The notes: a model not told the origin generated them from the sequence alone. 64,000 bases of DNA from Nematopogon swammerdamellus (GCA_946902875.1 OX336344.1:16389791-16453790); one strand, 5' to 3'; counted from the first letter of the stretch, positions 43,430 through 55,265 are shown. Numbers and translations are program-made.

Positions 43430-45860
43430 CGTGTCGACGCGAAACGGCAACGTCGTCGTCGCGAGCGTGCGGCGGCGGCGCGCGCGGTCGATCGACAACG
43501 CCGAGGAAACATTCCACTGGCATGTTCTGCTGGCATAATACCTACCAGTGGACAGAGAAGGCAAGTAGAAAGCTATCTTGCTGGACTGCTATCAAAATAT
43601 TGTTTATTGCTTCGTCGATCTTATTTATTACGCTTACAATATTTAGAATGTTTTTTTAGTTTTAAGTACATTCGTTACTCACCAATACTTATCTGCTTAT
43701 GAAATTTCCATTGCGGTAGTGCAATGAAGAAAAAATGATGTTCAAATGTGATATGATATGATATGATAGGAAAAATTCAAAATGTTGCTGGCCACATTGT
43801 ATGCAAGTATCAAACAAGATAATGTAACATGCATGCTGCACGTAACTTGCACACTTGCTTGCATGTCAACCTGTCCGTCTGAACGGTTCGCGTCATGGAC
43901 GCCGCTCGCTCGCTCTAACGAACACGAAAACGGAATGAGAGTTGGTCATCCATGGAGTTGCTAGATACAATTTAAAATAAAAATTTTGCTCCAAGGTACC
44001 TACGAGTAGTTTTGTTTTTGTGATTTCAAATAGTTTTCATTTAATAATTATTTATTATATGCTATGAGGATTTAAATCACCTGTCTTATCCAGTATATTG
44101 CATACTATTAGTGTAGGTTCTTAGTTAAAAGGTTAATTAATTTTATTAGGTGGGCATTTTATAATACTGCAAAGTAGATGTTTACACTTCCTAACATTAA
44201 CTTAAAAAAATAGTTATAAGTCTTGTTTAATTAAAGTCTCATTTTATAACACTACCTATTTGTATTTCTTAAGTAATTTTATATTCACATTAATCTATGT
44301 TGAGTATAATAATGAAATGATACAACTACATACAGCACACTTATTTTATATTTATATACGCGCGCTAAAATATTGCGACTCCACAACGTATTTTGTTCTC
44401 AGAAGTTGTCGATGGACGTTGCCCGAGAAGCAGTGCGGCAACGTTTCAATTTCGGCGTCGGTAGCGGACAACGTCTTGATGACAACGGTCAACGTCGCTC
44501 GACGACGCCGAAGCGACGACTTTTTAGGACGTTGACGGTCATTGACCGCTCTTTTAGTGGTCATTGACGGGACTTTTTGGTCATTGACGGCATTGATGTC
44601 TAATTTTATAGATCGAACGTCGCGCGATTTAACCTGTACTACGTTTCGTCTTAACAAGTGTGCGTGCATTCACACACAGTATTGTGATACTCACACAAGC
44701 ACACACTTACATCATATAGTCGTTTCATGTCCGTAAACGGCGGGCATCGGAGCGCGCCGCGCCTCCTGCCACGAGATACTTTCGTGTTTGCATTTTACAC
44801 ACCGCCATGCTGTCACGTGACGCGATCCCTACGACGTTACTGTCGCGTTCTCACTTGCCTACAGATGATAAGAGTGAGCGAGAAAGTTGTCATCGCTCGC
44901 CCATCGGCGCGATTGTCGTATTTCCGCTCACTCTTATGATCAGTAGGCTAGTGGGAACGAGAACGCGATAGCTACGTCACACAAGTCAGCATGGCTTCTT
45001 AACACGTCATAACATGCTCAGGCGAAACAAACAACAACGTTTGTCACTGTTACTCTTGCATAAAACACAGCTTTACTCTTTCTCGTTCGCTCTTTATATT
45101 AAATTACGTATACAAAAATCTGTTTAACATAAAATTTGAGAAAAAAACCAGCAAAATAAATACTTACTGATGGAAGTAGACGCCATTCTTTACGTAATTT
45201 CGATCTGAGCTGTTACAATACTTGTAACAGCAACCGGGCATGCTGAACACACGCACTTTTGCGCCACAGACTCGGTACAGTAAGACTTACGCTCAACACG
45301 CGCTGCACACGCCGTATGAAGCGGCTGTCCGTGAAATCTGCAATTTATGCAGTTCTCGTCGAGAACAAATTTTTTCGGGAGTAATGTATGGGATGGGCAT
45401 ATCTCTAAATATACATCAATGATTGACGGTCAATTTACAACACTAGTCGTGAGTACAACCCCTCAGTTCAGTGCTCAGTACAGTATTTATTTAATTATTA
45501 TGAACAACTAACTGTGAAATTATTTCACGAGAGTAATACACCGGTGAAGGTTGTTACATATGTATGAGGAAAAAACATAGAACAGATGGATAAATATAAA
45601 ACATAGAACATAAAACAGATGAACAAACCCTATACATAACTTACGAATATATGTTGTAGAGAGAGAGAGCGAGAGAGAGAGAGATGAAGATGTTTGAGAA
45701 AGGAAGGAGAAACGAAATGTATTGCGTTTCAGCTATTCTTGTATGGCATTTGTTTTCAATATCGAAAATATTGACACTTGAGTCTGGTAGCTCAGCCATT
45801 TCAAATAATACGACACAGATTTTTTTCTCGGAAAGGCAAACTACCCGTATTTTTGGGGCG
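43430..45860 (+). repeat. Tandem duplication, unit 2
   Basis: Second copy of the 2,431-bp unit, with no difference noticed by eye. It repeats the hAT right end (to 45445) and the bases GTCGTGAG after it (45446-45453). The breakpoint overlap is only 2-3 bases (CG/CGC), so no long homology explains the event. Confidence 0.95.
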
Positions 45861-45989
45861 CTCGTGGAAATGTATAAGCAAACATTGTTGTGCGTCTTGA
45901 CTTATGGCCCGTTCATAATTCCGCTCAAACCTTTAGTGCTTGAGTTTCTTCTGACACTAAGTAGAAGTTGAATATACAGAAATGAATAG

Positions 45990-46250
45990 AAGCATGGACA
46001 AGATACCGTGCTAAAGGGCGACAGAATTGCCACCTCTCACCTTGGTACGGTCTTTCCACCGAGTCATGCAGCAGGTGATTCTTCACGCCTCACGCCTTAC
46101 TTGCTGCTTGATAGTTATCTTGTCCGAATACTTTGCTAAACGTGGTGGTCGGTGTTGTGCTATAATTTACCAGAGTACTTGCAGCACAACACCGATTACT
46201 CTGTCTGCTTACCCCGATTTTCGGGATACAGCGTGTGATATATATAACAT
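45990..46250 (+). mobile_element. Family B retroposon, 5'-truncated
   Basis: Starts at GACAAGATACCGTGCTAAAG, so the B head is missing, and ends CAGCGTGTGATATATATAAC. Just right of duplication unit 2. Confidence 0.8.
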
Positions 46251-47286
46251 TATAAAATTATATATTCACAATTATTTCGCAAAGACAAATAGAAATATAC
46301 TTATCATAATTAATTTTTTTTATTATAGGTGCATAGTCTAGTTTTTAACACATCATTTTATTTTCGCACCATGAGAAAACCGGAGAACTTAATGGATGGC
46401 ATTATTTGCTTAATGCCATCCCAGTGTCTCACATTACACATTACTATAGTAAGAAGGTATTTGACCGCAAAGCAATGAAAAATAATGTGTTTTCGTATTA
46501 TTGTATGAGAGGCTAATATTTCATGTTTACTATTATGGATCATTTATTCGGTTTCTCAAATTTATTGAAATGAAACTCGATACGGGAATAACGTAGACAG
46601 ACTTAAAGCAACTTCTACGAATTATGATTTCTCTCTGTGTGAAGCCAATAGTTAAAAAAAAAAACCAAATATTATGAAATAAATAGGTAAACAATTTGAA
46701 ATGAATTGAAAATAATGAGGTTCATTTAAATTGTATTACAAATCTTCCTTTCTGACTAAGGGCCCATTTAACCACCTTCGGTTAAAATCTAGCTGCCGGA
46801 TTCCTCCTATCAACGCAACGATATGAGAAATGTAACTTCAACTAACAGAGAAGGACATTAAACGCAAATTGTTATATTTTTTTAAACTTCAAACAAAAAT
46901 TTAGTTCTATGAAGTACATAATATGAAAAAAGAAAATAATTTGCTATGATAATATTTACTAAACACTGAAACAGGCTTTTTATATTTACAGTATTTTTTC
47001 ATGGTGAAAAACATTTCTGAATGTAACTCTATTTTAATTTCTTATGTCGAGCTAGCTCCATACTGGATAATTATTTTGGAATAAATTTTACGTCATTGTA
47101 TAGGGAATTTAATTTTCAAGACACTAAAGCAGCATTATTAAAAGAAAAAACAAATACTAATAATTTTTAAACAAACAAAAATTACAAAATTCACCATATA
47201 AACGCGCGCACTGCGCTAGATTGCTCAGTACGCCGAAATTTCATTTTTTTTTTGCTGTGATGAAATTTAATCGGCCATAATCATAG
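46251..47286. other. AT-rich intron DNA, no gene recognised
   Basis: A small ATGGCATTATTTGCTTAATG-type hairpin lies near 46393-46420. Otherwise unassigned. Confidence 0.4.
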
Positions 47287-47294
47287 GGCTATAC

Positions 47295-47594
47295 CACAGA
47301 GCATCAAATACCTACCGCCCGCGCCCCCTACTAGAGGCGCCCTAAGCGATGATATTTGAAACCCAATAACCGTACGCTAAGCTGCTAGCGCTTCGTATGT
47401 GTGTGTGTGTGTGTGTGCTAGTATCGACACTACACACAAAGAGGAGCAAGTTAGGCACACGCACAAAACAAATGCACACGCACAACACACATATGTAAGT
47501 CATAGGCCACGCCCATAGGCTTCAACGGCGTTGTAGAGTTATCACGCTCACGGCGCCTTTAGTAGGGGCGGGCGCGCGCATTTCATGCTCTGTG
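47295..47594. mobile_element. hAT-type MITE, 300 bp, with 8-bp TSD
   Basis: Terminal inverted repeat CACAGAGCAT, then looser similarity through CGCCCGCGCCCCCTACTA. Perfect target duplication GGCTATAC at 47287-47294 and 47595-47602. A GT microsatellite is inside (47398-47417). Confidence 0.9.
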
Positions 47595-47599
47595 GGCTA

Positions 47600-47838
47600 T
47601 ACTTACTAGGTGGTAGAGTTTATCCCGCCTGCCTGGTTTGGTACCACCGCACTGAATGAAACGTCAGTCGGAACGGCTATGTAAATAGTTCCTGTTTTCC
47701 GTCCATATCAGTGTCGCCGAAATGAAATGTAGGGAAGCACTGACATGGCACCTAGTTCACGACCAGGCGTTACGGGCTGACATCACGGATGTACATATGT
47801 TGTAGGTGATGTAGCGAACCGAGTCAGTGTCCATAAAA
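47600..47838 (+). mobile_element. Family A retroposon, 5'-truncated
   Basis: Starts at ACTAGGTGGTAGAGTTTATC and ends GTCAGTGTCCATAAAAATAA; an extra ACATATG is inserted in the GATGTTGTAGG tail. Confidence 0.8.
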
Positions 47839-48922
47839 ATAAAAATAAAACATAAAATGCTGGATTAAGTTTGCTCAACAATACCTTACTTGTATATTGC
47901 AAAATAATTACATTATTATATACGTAAGAGTATATTATATGAGTAATAAATGGTGTAACAAGTGTCCGCCCGCACTCGCCTTTTTGTTCATTCGTAAATT
48001 TCTCGTGAAATTTAGCGAAGGCGTTGCTCAACTCGTGTAACGCTGCGGGCTGCGTTTCTGGTAGAGCATATACTACGAAATGTTGAATTTTTATTATTTG
48101 ATTTACGTTCACGAGAAAGAAAATTAATTGAATTAACTTATTGCATAGGCGTGCCGAAGGGGGGGGGGGGGGGGAGGGGGGGATGTTAGTTTAAGTCCTT
48201 AAGTCCAGCCCACCCCCCCGCCCCCCCGAAACAAAAAAATTATCCACGCTAACTAGATGCAATGGCTCGACCATTTAAGGGTGTGTCTTATTTCCAATGA
48301 CCACCGAACGTAACAACTGCTGCTAAACTGCTAAAGGAAACTATTACATATAACAACATTGAGAATATTACGCAAATCATAATACATTCTAATTTAATAA
48401 TCAAAATATGAAAATGAAAAATAAAATTTACCAATTAACTTTCTTTAACCATTTATTTCAACATACAAATTCGTCATTAATTGACAACTAATTTATTTTG
48501 TAATTCAAGCAAGTACGTAATGTTAATTTAACATAATAATGTATTATTAAACTATTCTTGACGATTTAATGATATCTATAATAAAAAAAATTATTCGAAA
48601 ATAATAAATCTATTTAAGCTGCGATGAAGTAATTGCAACCGCGATAATTACTGAGTGGAAAACTGGTGACGAAAACAGAAAACATTTTTGTTAGTAACAC
48701 CAGTTGTTTCCATATCAGTTTTAGAAAATCACTGCATACTATGTGCTAGTATAAGTTACGAGCTAAAACACTCGCGATAGACACACGGTCACAATATATT
48801 ATCTAGTTTGAAATTAAATTAATTAAATTAATTGCAGAATTATAACGACCTTTATTTTTCCTTAGGTAGGTAACCAGGTACTTGTGCAAAGAATGCCGAA
48901 AGCCATTTTAAACTGGCGTTTT
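47839..48922. other. No gene; poly-G/poly-C tract
   Basis: 48159-48182 is a G run broken once and 48210-48227 a C run, able to pair. The rest is AT-rich unassigned DNA. Confidence 0.5.
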
Positions 48923-48930
48923 GTGACCAT

Positions 48931-48963
48931 CAAAGAGTTTGTATTACGTATACAAACTCTTTG
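48931..48963. mobile_element. 33-bp TIR-only element with 8-bp TSD
   Basis: CAAAGAGTTTGTA, spacer TTACGTA, then the exact reverse TACAAACTCTTTG. Perfect 8-bp direct repeats GTGACCAT at 48923-48930 and 48964-48971. Same terminal sequence as 29019-29061. Confidence 0.88.
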
Positions 48964-48971
48964 GTGACCAT

Positions 48972-49790
48972 TTTATATTATGCTATATAACACAGACTAC
49001 GGTCAAGTTAGGTTATGTCTTCTGTGTATGAGACTAACTGGCTGTTAAATCTAGCGTGTGTATCCCGTCAGATTTGAGCACGTTCATTAGTAGGGCACTT
49101 TATTATTGTCTGTGCGTACGAATACTTTCCGTTCGGTCATACTTGGCTTGCTCATGCTTCTCGCTGTTGTCGTCTGACGGCCCAGTTCGCTCCGAGTTGG
49201 TTAGGCAGTGCCGTCAGGTGCTGTGTTGTGTTGTGAGATGGAGTGCTATGGATTGACTTGTGCTCTATTTTATTCGAATTTGGGATTTTTGAGGTAAAAG
49301 AGTTATTTCAGTTATTTTCTTTTTTTGTGCATAAAACATGCGTAGGTACGTAATTCATTTCAATTTTGTTAAAATGTTATTTGCTTAATTTAATAATGTA
49401 TACAAGTAATCTTAAAAACCATTAATAAAACATAAATATTGTATACTAATTAAAAGATCTAAAACTATCACAGTAAACGTAAACATTTAGTTAAGTTTAA
49501 CTACACCCTTAGGATTTTGTATCCTTAGTAATAAATTTTGAACAAACCCTTAGGATTCAGAGCTCAAGTAAATAAAGTGCTGTGCCTCTATATATTATAT
49601 TTAGGAGTAAATATAATCTGGATCGCTTTTTAGCATTAACGGTCAAATAAATAATAATTTATGCAATAAGTAACAATAGTAAAGTATTAAACTCAGCGAG
49701 ATTCAGCCATACAATGTATATTTGCAGCGCAGTCAGAATTAATTCAAGTAGGTACGTTTGCAGATTTTGGTTAGTAATAAAATAAGTATG
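48972..49790. other. Intron DNA, no gene recognised
   Basis: A duplicated ACCCTTAGGATT phrase (49505 and 49547) only. Confidence 0.4.
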
Positions 49791-49792
49791 TA

Positions 49793-49895
49793 CAGTAGTC
49801 AAAACGTACAAATGTGGGTCCAAAGGTCGAGCTAGTGCAGTGCAGTGCCCGCGACGCGCGACCTTTGGACCCACATTTGTACGTTGTGACTACTG
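49793..49895. mobile_element. TA-flanked MITE, 103 bp
   Basis: CAGTAGTCAAAACGTACAAA, then ATGTGGGTCCAAAGGTCG, pairs with its reverse at the right end (one internal mismatch). TA at 49791-49792 and 49896-49897. Confidence 0.85.
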
Positions 49896-49897
49896 TA

Positions 49898-50974
49898 GGT
49901 AGGTTGACAAACAAAATGTTAGCCATTGCAAAAAATGTTGCCAATTACCTATCAATCAATAATAAATTGCACACACATCACAATAATTTATTTGGTCAAT
50001 GAAAATACGAATCAGCATAATATTTAGTACAAAGTTCAGTCTTTACAGCAAAGACTACAAACATTTTAATGGTGATACATTTTTGTTGCACAAATGCGGA
50101 AAAAATTAAATTATGGGGACGAGGAAACTTTTCTTATCTTTTGAAAAGATTACAAAGTCCATTGTCATTCATTTTATTAACTCATCAGAATCACCCTTTA
50201 AAATGTTGGTAATCATATCTGAATGCTGAGTCATCCATGGAACCATGCCACCTGACGAGCTTCAAGCTAAGCTGTAACAAGGTTCAAGAGAATTCTTCAC
50301 TTGTAGATGTAATCGCACAACATGTTGTTTGTAAACGCTCTCATGTAAGCCTATTTATGGAAGTTGTTGATACATTTCATGTTAAAAGCCCTGGAGGGAC
50401 TCACAAATGTTTGCATTAAGCATTCCAAATGAAATTCTGACAATTTCCAAGCGAAAATGAGCCGCACTGCACTGTAAACAAAGTACAAATTCGCACATGT
50501 ACGTAACGCACCCGATTGTTTTGTCCCCAGTACTCCAGGGTCGGTGCCGTCACAACAGTATGGAGCCAGTCTAGCCAATCCCAGGTGGAGCAGATTACAC
50601 TTACACTTAAGTCTCACCACTAACAATTTCACTTACCATGTATCATACATAGTATCTATATCACTGTATCATACATAGTGCACTGGTAAATCGGTATTCA
50701 TGATAAAGTTTCAAATAAGTATCATCATTCTTCATTAAAACATTGCTGTATACGTTCAATAAAAAAAACATATTGTCAGCACTATTTAAAACCAACCAAG
50801 ATTTGGTCATGCCACTCCATCATCATAATAAATCGTGTCAATCATTTCAGCTTTCATCCCAGTTTCATCATATTTCGCTCACATAATAAAAATTTTCAAC
50901 ATCCCACATCGTAACGTTCAATAAATGTTATGACACTCAAAGACAGCATCTAACATAGAGTTCTGCAGTTTCAG
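49898..50974. other. Intron DNA upstream of exon B, no gene recognised
   Basis: A 60-codon plus frame at 50237-50419 matches nothing I know. The last ~15 bases (TTCTGCAGTTTCAG) are the acceptor of exon B. Confidence 0.5.
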
Positions 50975-51159
50975 CAACCCCCCTCCGCCTCTAGGCGCAA
51001 ACCAGGATCCCGGAGCGAACACGTGTGGACTAGCTCCGCCATTCTGCGCGCGGTCCCGCTATAGGACTATAGACGGATCCTGCAACAACCTGCAGAGACC
51101 AGTGTGGGGGGTCCCGCAGACTCCCTACGGACGACTCCTGCCTTACAACTACGCTGATG
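50975..51159 (+). CDS. Secreted haem peroxidase, exon B
   Basis: Residues 64-126. Acceptor TGCAGTTTCAG ends at 50974; donor GTGAGT begins at 51160. The exon reads a Pro-rich linker, then CGLAPPFCARSRYRTIDGSC, NNLQRPVWGVPQTPYGR and LLPYNYADG. The series 'C..CxxSRYRTxDGxCNNLxxPxWGxxxTxYGRLLPxxYxDG' is the diagnostic N-terminal block of arthropod haem peroxidases, in which the Cys residues form disulphides. The exon ends after the first base of the Gly126 codon and continues with GA at 54804. Its second half and donor have been copied repeatedly into the following intron (see 51160-51785). Confidence 0.96.
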
Positions 51160-51785
51160 GTGAGTCTTCATTTCCGCCTTTTGGACTCTATTCAACTTCT
51201 GGACTATACGCGGTACCTATACGGTATAGCCTGCAGATACCACTGTGGGGGATCACGCGGCCTTATTACGGACGACTTCTTCCTTACAACTACGCTAATG
51301 GTGAAGTCTTCATTCCCGCATTTTGGACTCTATTAAACTTCTGGACTATCTATAAGCGGTACCAGATATAGTCTGCAGAGACCACTGCCGGGGGTCCTGC
51401 AGACTTCTTTCGGATGACATTCGTCTTAAAACTACGCTGATGGTGGGTCTTCATTCCCGCATTATGCATTCTATTCAACTTCTGGACTATAAGCGGTACC
51501 TGCAATAGTCTGCAGAGACCACTGTCGGGGTTCCTGCAGACTTCTTTCGGATAACATTCGTCCTTAAAAATACGCTGATGGTGGGTCTTCATTTCCGTAT
51601 TATGCATTCTATTCAACTTCTGGACTATAAGCGGTACCTGCAATAGTCTGCAGAGACCACTGTCGGGGGTCCTGCAGACTTCTTTCGGATAACATTCGTC
51701 CTTAAAAATACGCTGATGGTGGGTCTTCATACCCGCATCATGCATTCTATTCAATTTTGGACTATAGATCTGCAGATACAACTTT
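51160..51785 (+). repeat. Minisatellite derived from peroxidase exon B and its donor
   Basis: Four degenerate units of 137-142 bp follow the exon, each beginning CTGCAG(A)GA(T/G)ACCACTG. Unit starts are near 51231, 51373, 51510 and 51648, with a partial one at 51771. Each carries a version of the exon text, then TACGCTGATGGTG(A/G)GT and the intron text TCTTCATTCCCGC...CAACTTCTGGACTATA. The first unit still reads YGRLLPYNYANG in frame with the exon; later units are frameshifted. The array can only have arisen from exon-plus-intron DNA, in place. Confidence 0.93.
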
Positions 51786-51813
51786 AGTTCGGGAGCTGTG
51801 CAGTTACTATTTT

Positions 51814-52168
51814 TCAGGATTCCGTATCCGTCGTACGCGACCCTATTGCTAAGCCTACGCCGTCTGTCTGTCTGTCTGTCCGTCTGTCCGAGAGCTGTAT
51901 CTCTTGAACCGTAATAGGTAGCCCGTTGAATTTTTTACACAATATGTGTTATTATGGTTATGTATGTGTTATATAACAACAAATAATAAAAATAAGAAAA
52001 AGTAAAAAATTCACGGGGGTCCCCACACAAGAAACTAAAAAGTGTATGCGCGCCATCTACCGAAAAGAGTATGAAGCATTTTAACTAATACATAGATGGC
52101 GTGAGTGGCGCTGACCATGACATGGCGATACGGAACTCTCGGTGCGCGAGTTCGACTGGTTTTTTTAA
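51814..52168 (+). repeat. Family C repeat, near full length
   Basis: Same order as 14272-14656, with a shorter GCGCGCCATCTACCGAA block and CGGTGCGCGAGTTCGACTGG at the end before a T run. Confidence 0.75.
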
Positions 52169-53299
52169 TGCAAACATGCATGAAAATATCTGTTAATGGT
52201 TACGGACAGAATAAGAACGGTTTGAGGTTCGATTATGAGAGGTATTATGGTGATATTGTGACAACGTCCTGTTTCAAAAACGTTTGCTAACTCCATAATC
52301 GCATATCTTTACCGCATAACCAACTCACTCATAACGGCCCAGACCACGGACTTTAGTTAAAAGCGTTCAAGGTCGCCCACCTCGATCCTCGGTCCTCGCA
52401 TACCTAATAATCTAGACCGCTAAGCTCCGCTTCAGGAGATTCGGGAGGAGAGGACTTCGCGAGAGGACCTCGTCCTAGGTTCACAAATTGAGGTCGTCTT
52501 AGACTTAGTGTTGAAATATGGCCTATTAGGAATAATTACTGCGGGTCGAATAGAACAGACGGCCGACATATTTCGATGCCGCCCGAACGCCAGTCATCGA
52601 TATTGGTCCAATTTATTTCTAGTTGACGTAGGTAATAAATTTTGTTGCATCACAGGGAAGGGATGTGATAGGTAAATTAGAATCGGTGACTGTTTAATTA
52701 AACTTACAGAAATGTCAGAATTAGAACTGCAAAGAATTATAGAACAACATACAGGGACAGAAAATCGGGGTAGACAGACGAATGTGTGTTGTGCTACAAC
52801 AATTGAGGTGAATTGCCCTACAACACCGACCATTGTCTTCCAGAAAAGCATTTAAAATAAAGTATTTTAATATAGGTACTATGTATTATGTATATCCAAT
52901 TAATGTTCTAATTAGGACAGGACAAGGAATGTATTTTTGATGTTACGTCCAATTGAAACAAACATGTAAAATATGAGCCAATGAGTATCGATAAAAAACC
53001 AACACTGCACTAATTTCCCTAAGGGCGTCTTCTAAATTTGGTAGCATCGGCTCTCGAGCGGACTATGTTAAAACTACCTCTGCCGAACGAACCATACGTG
53101 CTAGTTGTTTGGTATAAGCGACTATCGTAGTCTAGAATATCATTCATTACATCACCAAGTTCGCAGGTGATACACGTGTTTGCTTTTAAACCGAGATCTG
53201 ATAAAAGTTCATTCAACTTTATATTATGTAAGCGATAGCACACAGTGATGGTTTGCTAGGGAATAATGAATATAATGAATTATAAACGTGTAACAGCGG
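52169..53299. other. Intron DNA, no gene recognised
   Basis: Contains a CTCGGTCCTCG/GAGGACCTCG-rich patch at 52380-52480. Other frames not recognised. Confidence 0.4.
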
Positions 53300-53600
53300 A
53301 AGCATACATACCACATATTGAATCCTGACAATCGGGGTAAGCAGAGAAATCGGTGTTGTGCTGGAAGTACTCTTGTAAATTACAGCACAACAGCACCGAA
53401 CACCACGAACTATGTGTTAGGACAAGCAGACAATAAGGCACGAAGACCCACCTGCTGTATGACTCGGTGGAAGGACCATGCTTAGGTGAGAGGTGGCTTG
53501 TCTGTCGCCTCTTAGCACAGCACCTTGTCCTTATCCCTTAATGGCCTTTTACGACATGCACGGGGATAGATGCAGGGAGGCTAATCTTTTTAAGTACCGG
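53300..53600 (-). mobile_element. Family B retroposon, diverged copy
   Basis: From ACATACCACATATTGAATCC to CTTTTTAAGTACCGGC; its head end is truncated. Confidence 0.75.
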
Positions 53601-54211
53601 CAACAAAATTTCACAAGGTGAAAAATCAATAACATTCTTCGTAAAACATGGTAAAACCTAGTAATTTGTGGTTGCCGAACTAGGTGTAATTATCAAGAAC
53701 TCTTTAATAAATTGAAGTTTGACTGTTCCGTTGTCAAATCACGTCGTTAAAATAAATACTTTTATTAGGCCCTTTGAAATCAATGCTCTTTTAATTACCT
53801 TTCCGACGTCATTTGAATTGGAAATTTTATCTGAGTGTTTATTAAATTTTTCGTTAATGGTTAATAGTAAGCGACGACGTTGCACATTGGCATTATGACA
53901 TCGGGGCAATTAACATTGTGGTCATAGTCATAACTCTCTGAGAGAGCGACCGAGTACGTGAGCCAGATTTATCACCACAATTCTTATTGCACGACCTTGA
54001 AGTTTACGTACATTGTACTACTTTAGCACACTACAGTGAGTTGAAAGGTAAACTTTTAAGAGAATTAATCAAAATTGTGGCTCAGCCCACTTGTTATGAA
54101 CACACACACATTGTAATTGTGAAAGGGCATGACTGGCAACCAGCGTACCTTCGCCTAACTTTTTTTTATACACCGATTTTGAATTAAATTTAGTTGTGAT
54201 TTGTTTATTTA
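53601..54211. other. Intron DNA, no gene recognised
   Basis: A 66-codon plus frame (53987-54187) is not recognised. Confidence 0.4.
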
Positions 54212-54335
54212 TGCTGAAGAACTCTGGAAGAGTCTGGAAGAAGCGTCAAAGGTATGTCAGGATCGTGGCAGATTGAGATCCATTGTCGCTGCCTACCCCA
54301 TTGGGAAGCAAGTGTGACGTTATGTATGTATTTCT
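54212..54335 (+). pseudogene. LINE 3' end scrap
   Basis: Reads SLEEASKVCQDRGRLRSIVA then AYPIGKQV and a stop, followed by a TATGTATG tail. This is the last ~35 residues of a LINE ORF2 of a type common in insects. Confidence 0.6.
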
Positions 54336-54413
54336 GTTTGCTTTGTGGCAAATACAATTTTCGTCCAGTCTTTGTTATGTCCCTCAATATACACTACTAC
54401 ACCATGTACCGTG

Positions 54414-54722
54414 TGGGGCCGGTACTTTAAAAGAATAGCCCAACTGCATCTCTCCCCGTGTATGTCGTAAAAAGCGACTAAGGGATATGACTCCCTTCTT
54501 ATATTACTAGGTGGTAGGGTTTAAACCGCCCGGGTTGATACCACCGCACTGAATGCAAGGTCGGTCGAAATAGCTATGTAAATAGTTTGTGTTTTCCGTC
54601 CAGTTGAGTGTAGCCGGCACGACCGAAGGTAAGCACTGACGTGGCACCAAGTTCACCCGGTGTTATGGGCTGACATCACGGATGTTGTAGGTGATGTAGC
54701 CAACTGTGTCAGTTTCCATAAA
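54414..54722 (+). mobile_element. Family A retroposon with B-type head
   Basis: Full length: GTGTGGGGCCGGTACTTTAA to GTGTCAGTTTCCATAAAAAA. It sits about 80 bp upstream of exon C, as the 28093 copy sits about 40 bp upstream of exon A. Confidence 0.88.
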
Positions 54723-54803
54723 AAAAAATATCAAAACATTATTTCTTCCTACCTTCCTCTTTTTCACGTTTCTTGGTAATAAATAATTGTTTACGATGTT
54801 CAG

Positions 54804-54980
54804 GAGTGTACGCTTGGCCAACGGCCAGGTCTGGCCAGCAGCTGCCGAATCCGCGGGCCATCAGTCTCCTGCTGTTCCCGGACCGCCAGCTTGTGGACCC
54901 CGTGTGGAACCTGAACGCTCAGCAGTGGGGCCAGATCATCACTCACGATATGTCACTCACCGCTGGAGTTACACAGTCAC
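54804..54980 (+). CDS. Secreted haem peroxidase, exon C (distal His)
   Basis: Residues 126-185. Acceptor TTTACGATGTTCAG ends at 54803; donor GTTTGT at 54981. It reads VYAWPTARSGQQLPNPRAIS, LLLFPDRQLVDPVWNLNAQQ and WGQIITHDMSLTAGVTQS. His173 in the GQxxxHD motif is the distal haem histidine and Asp174 the calcium ligand. The residue before His is Thr172; in myeloperoxidase that place is the Asp making a haem ester bond, so this bond is probably absent. The last base (C) joins AT at 55309 to make His185. Codon use is clearly GC-rich compared with the surrounding DNA. Confidence 0.97.
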
Positions 54981-55094
54981 GTTTGTATCTTTAATTCTGC
55001 TATGATCAAAATACAACTATTAAATTATGAAAACAAAACTTACTAAATTGCACGCACATCTGCATGAACTTGAAACTTTCGTTGGATTAACAGT

Positions 55095-55265
55095 AACCTA
55101 AACTTGGCGGCCGTGAACAGAGAAACGGAGCGTGGAAAGACCACCCACAAGGTCGAACTACGTCAGTTACGTTGGGGGTAAGCAGTGGCTGCATACCGCT
55201 CAAGGCCTGCATAAATATTAGAGAGGCATATGTCCAGCAGTGGACCAAAAAACGTTGACTGACTC
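55095..55265 (+). repeat. RTE-like LINE 3' fragment inside the 328-bp intron
   Basis: TTGGCGGCCGTGAACAGAGA, GGAGCGTGGAAAGACCACCC, GGTAAGCAGTGGCTGCATAC, GCATATGTCCAGCAGTGG and the TTGACTGACTC end match the other RTE-like fragments (27087 and, reversed, 33765). It makes up more than half of intron 3. Confidence 0.8.

Noticed and set aside
43253..43702. 149-codon frame, longest on the plus strand besides the tandem repeat
   Set aside because: It exists only across the junction of the tandem duplication, is Arg-rich from GC-rich DNA, and its first part ends differently in the second copy.
40999..45860. LTR retrotransposon with two identical LTRs
   Set aside because: The two copies are directly adjacent with no internal coding region, and the unit crosses a hAT boundary.
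50237..50419. Small conserved-looking frame upstream of exon B
   Set aside because: No family match and no splice sites in phase with the peroxidase exons.
51350..51781. 143-codon minus-strand frame with repeated peptide
   Set aside because: Antisense of the exon-derived minisatellite; no family match.
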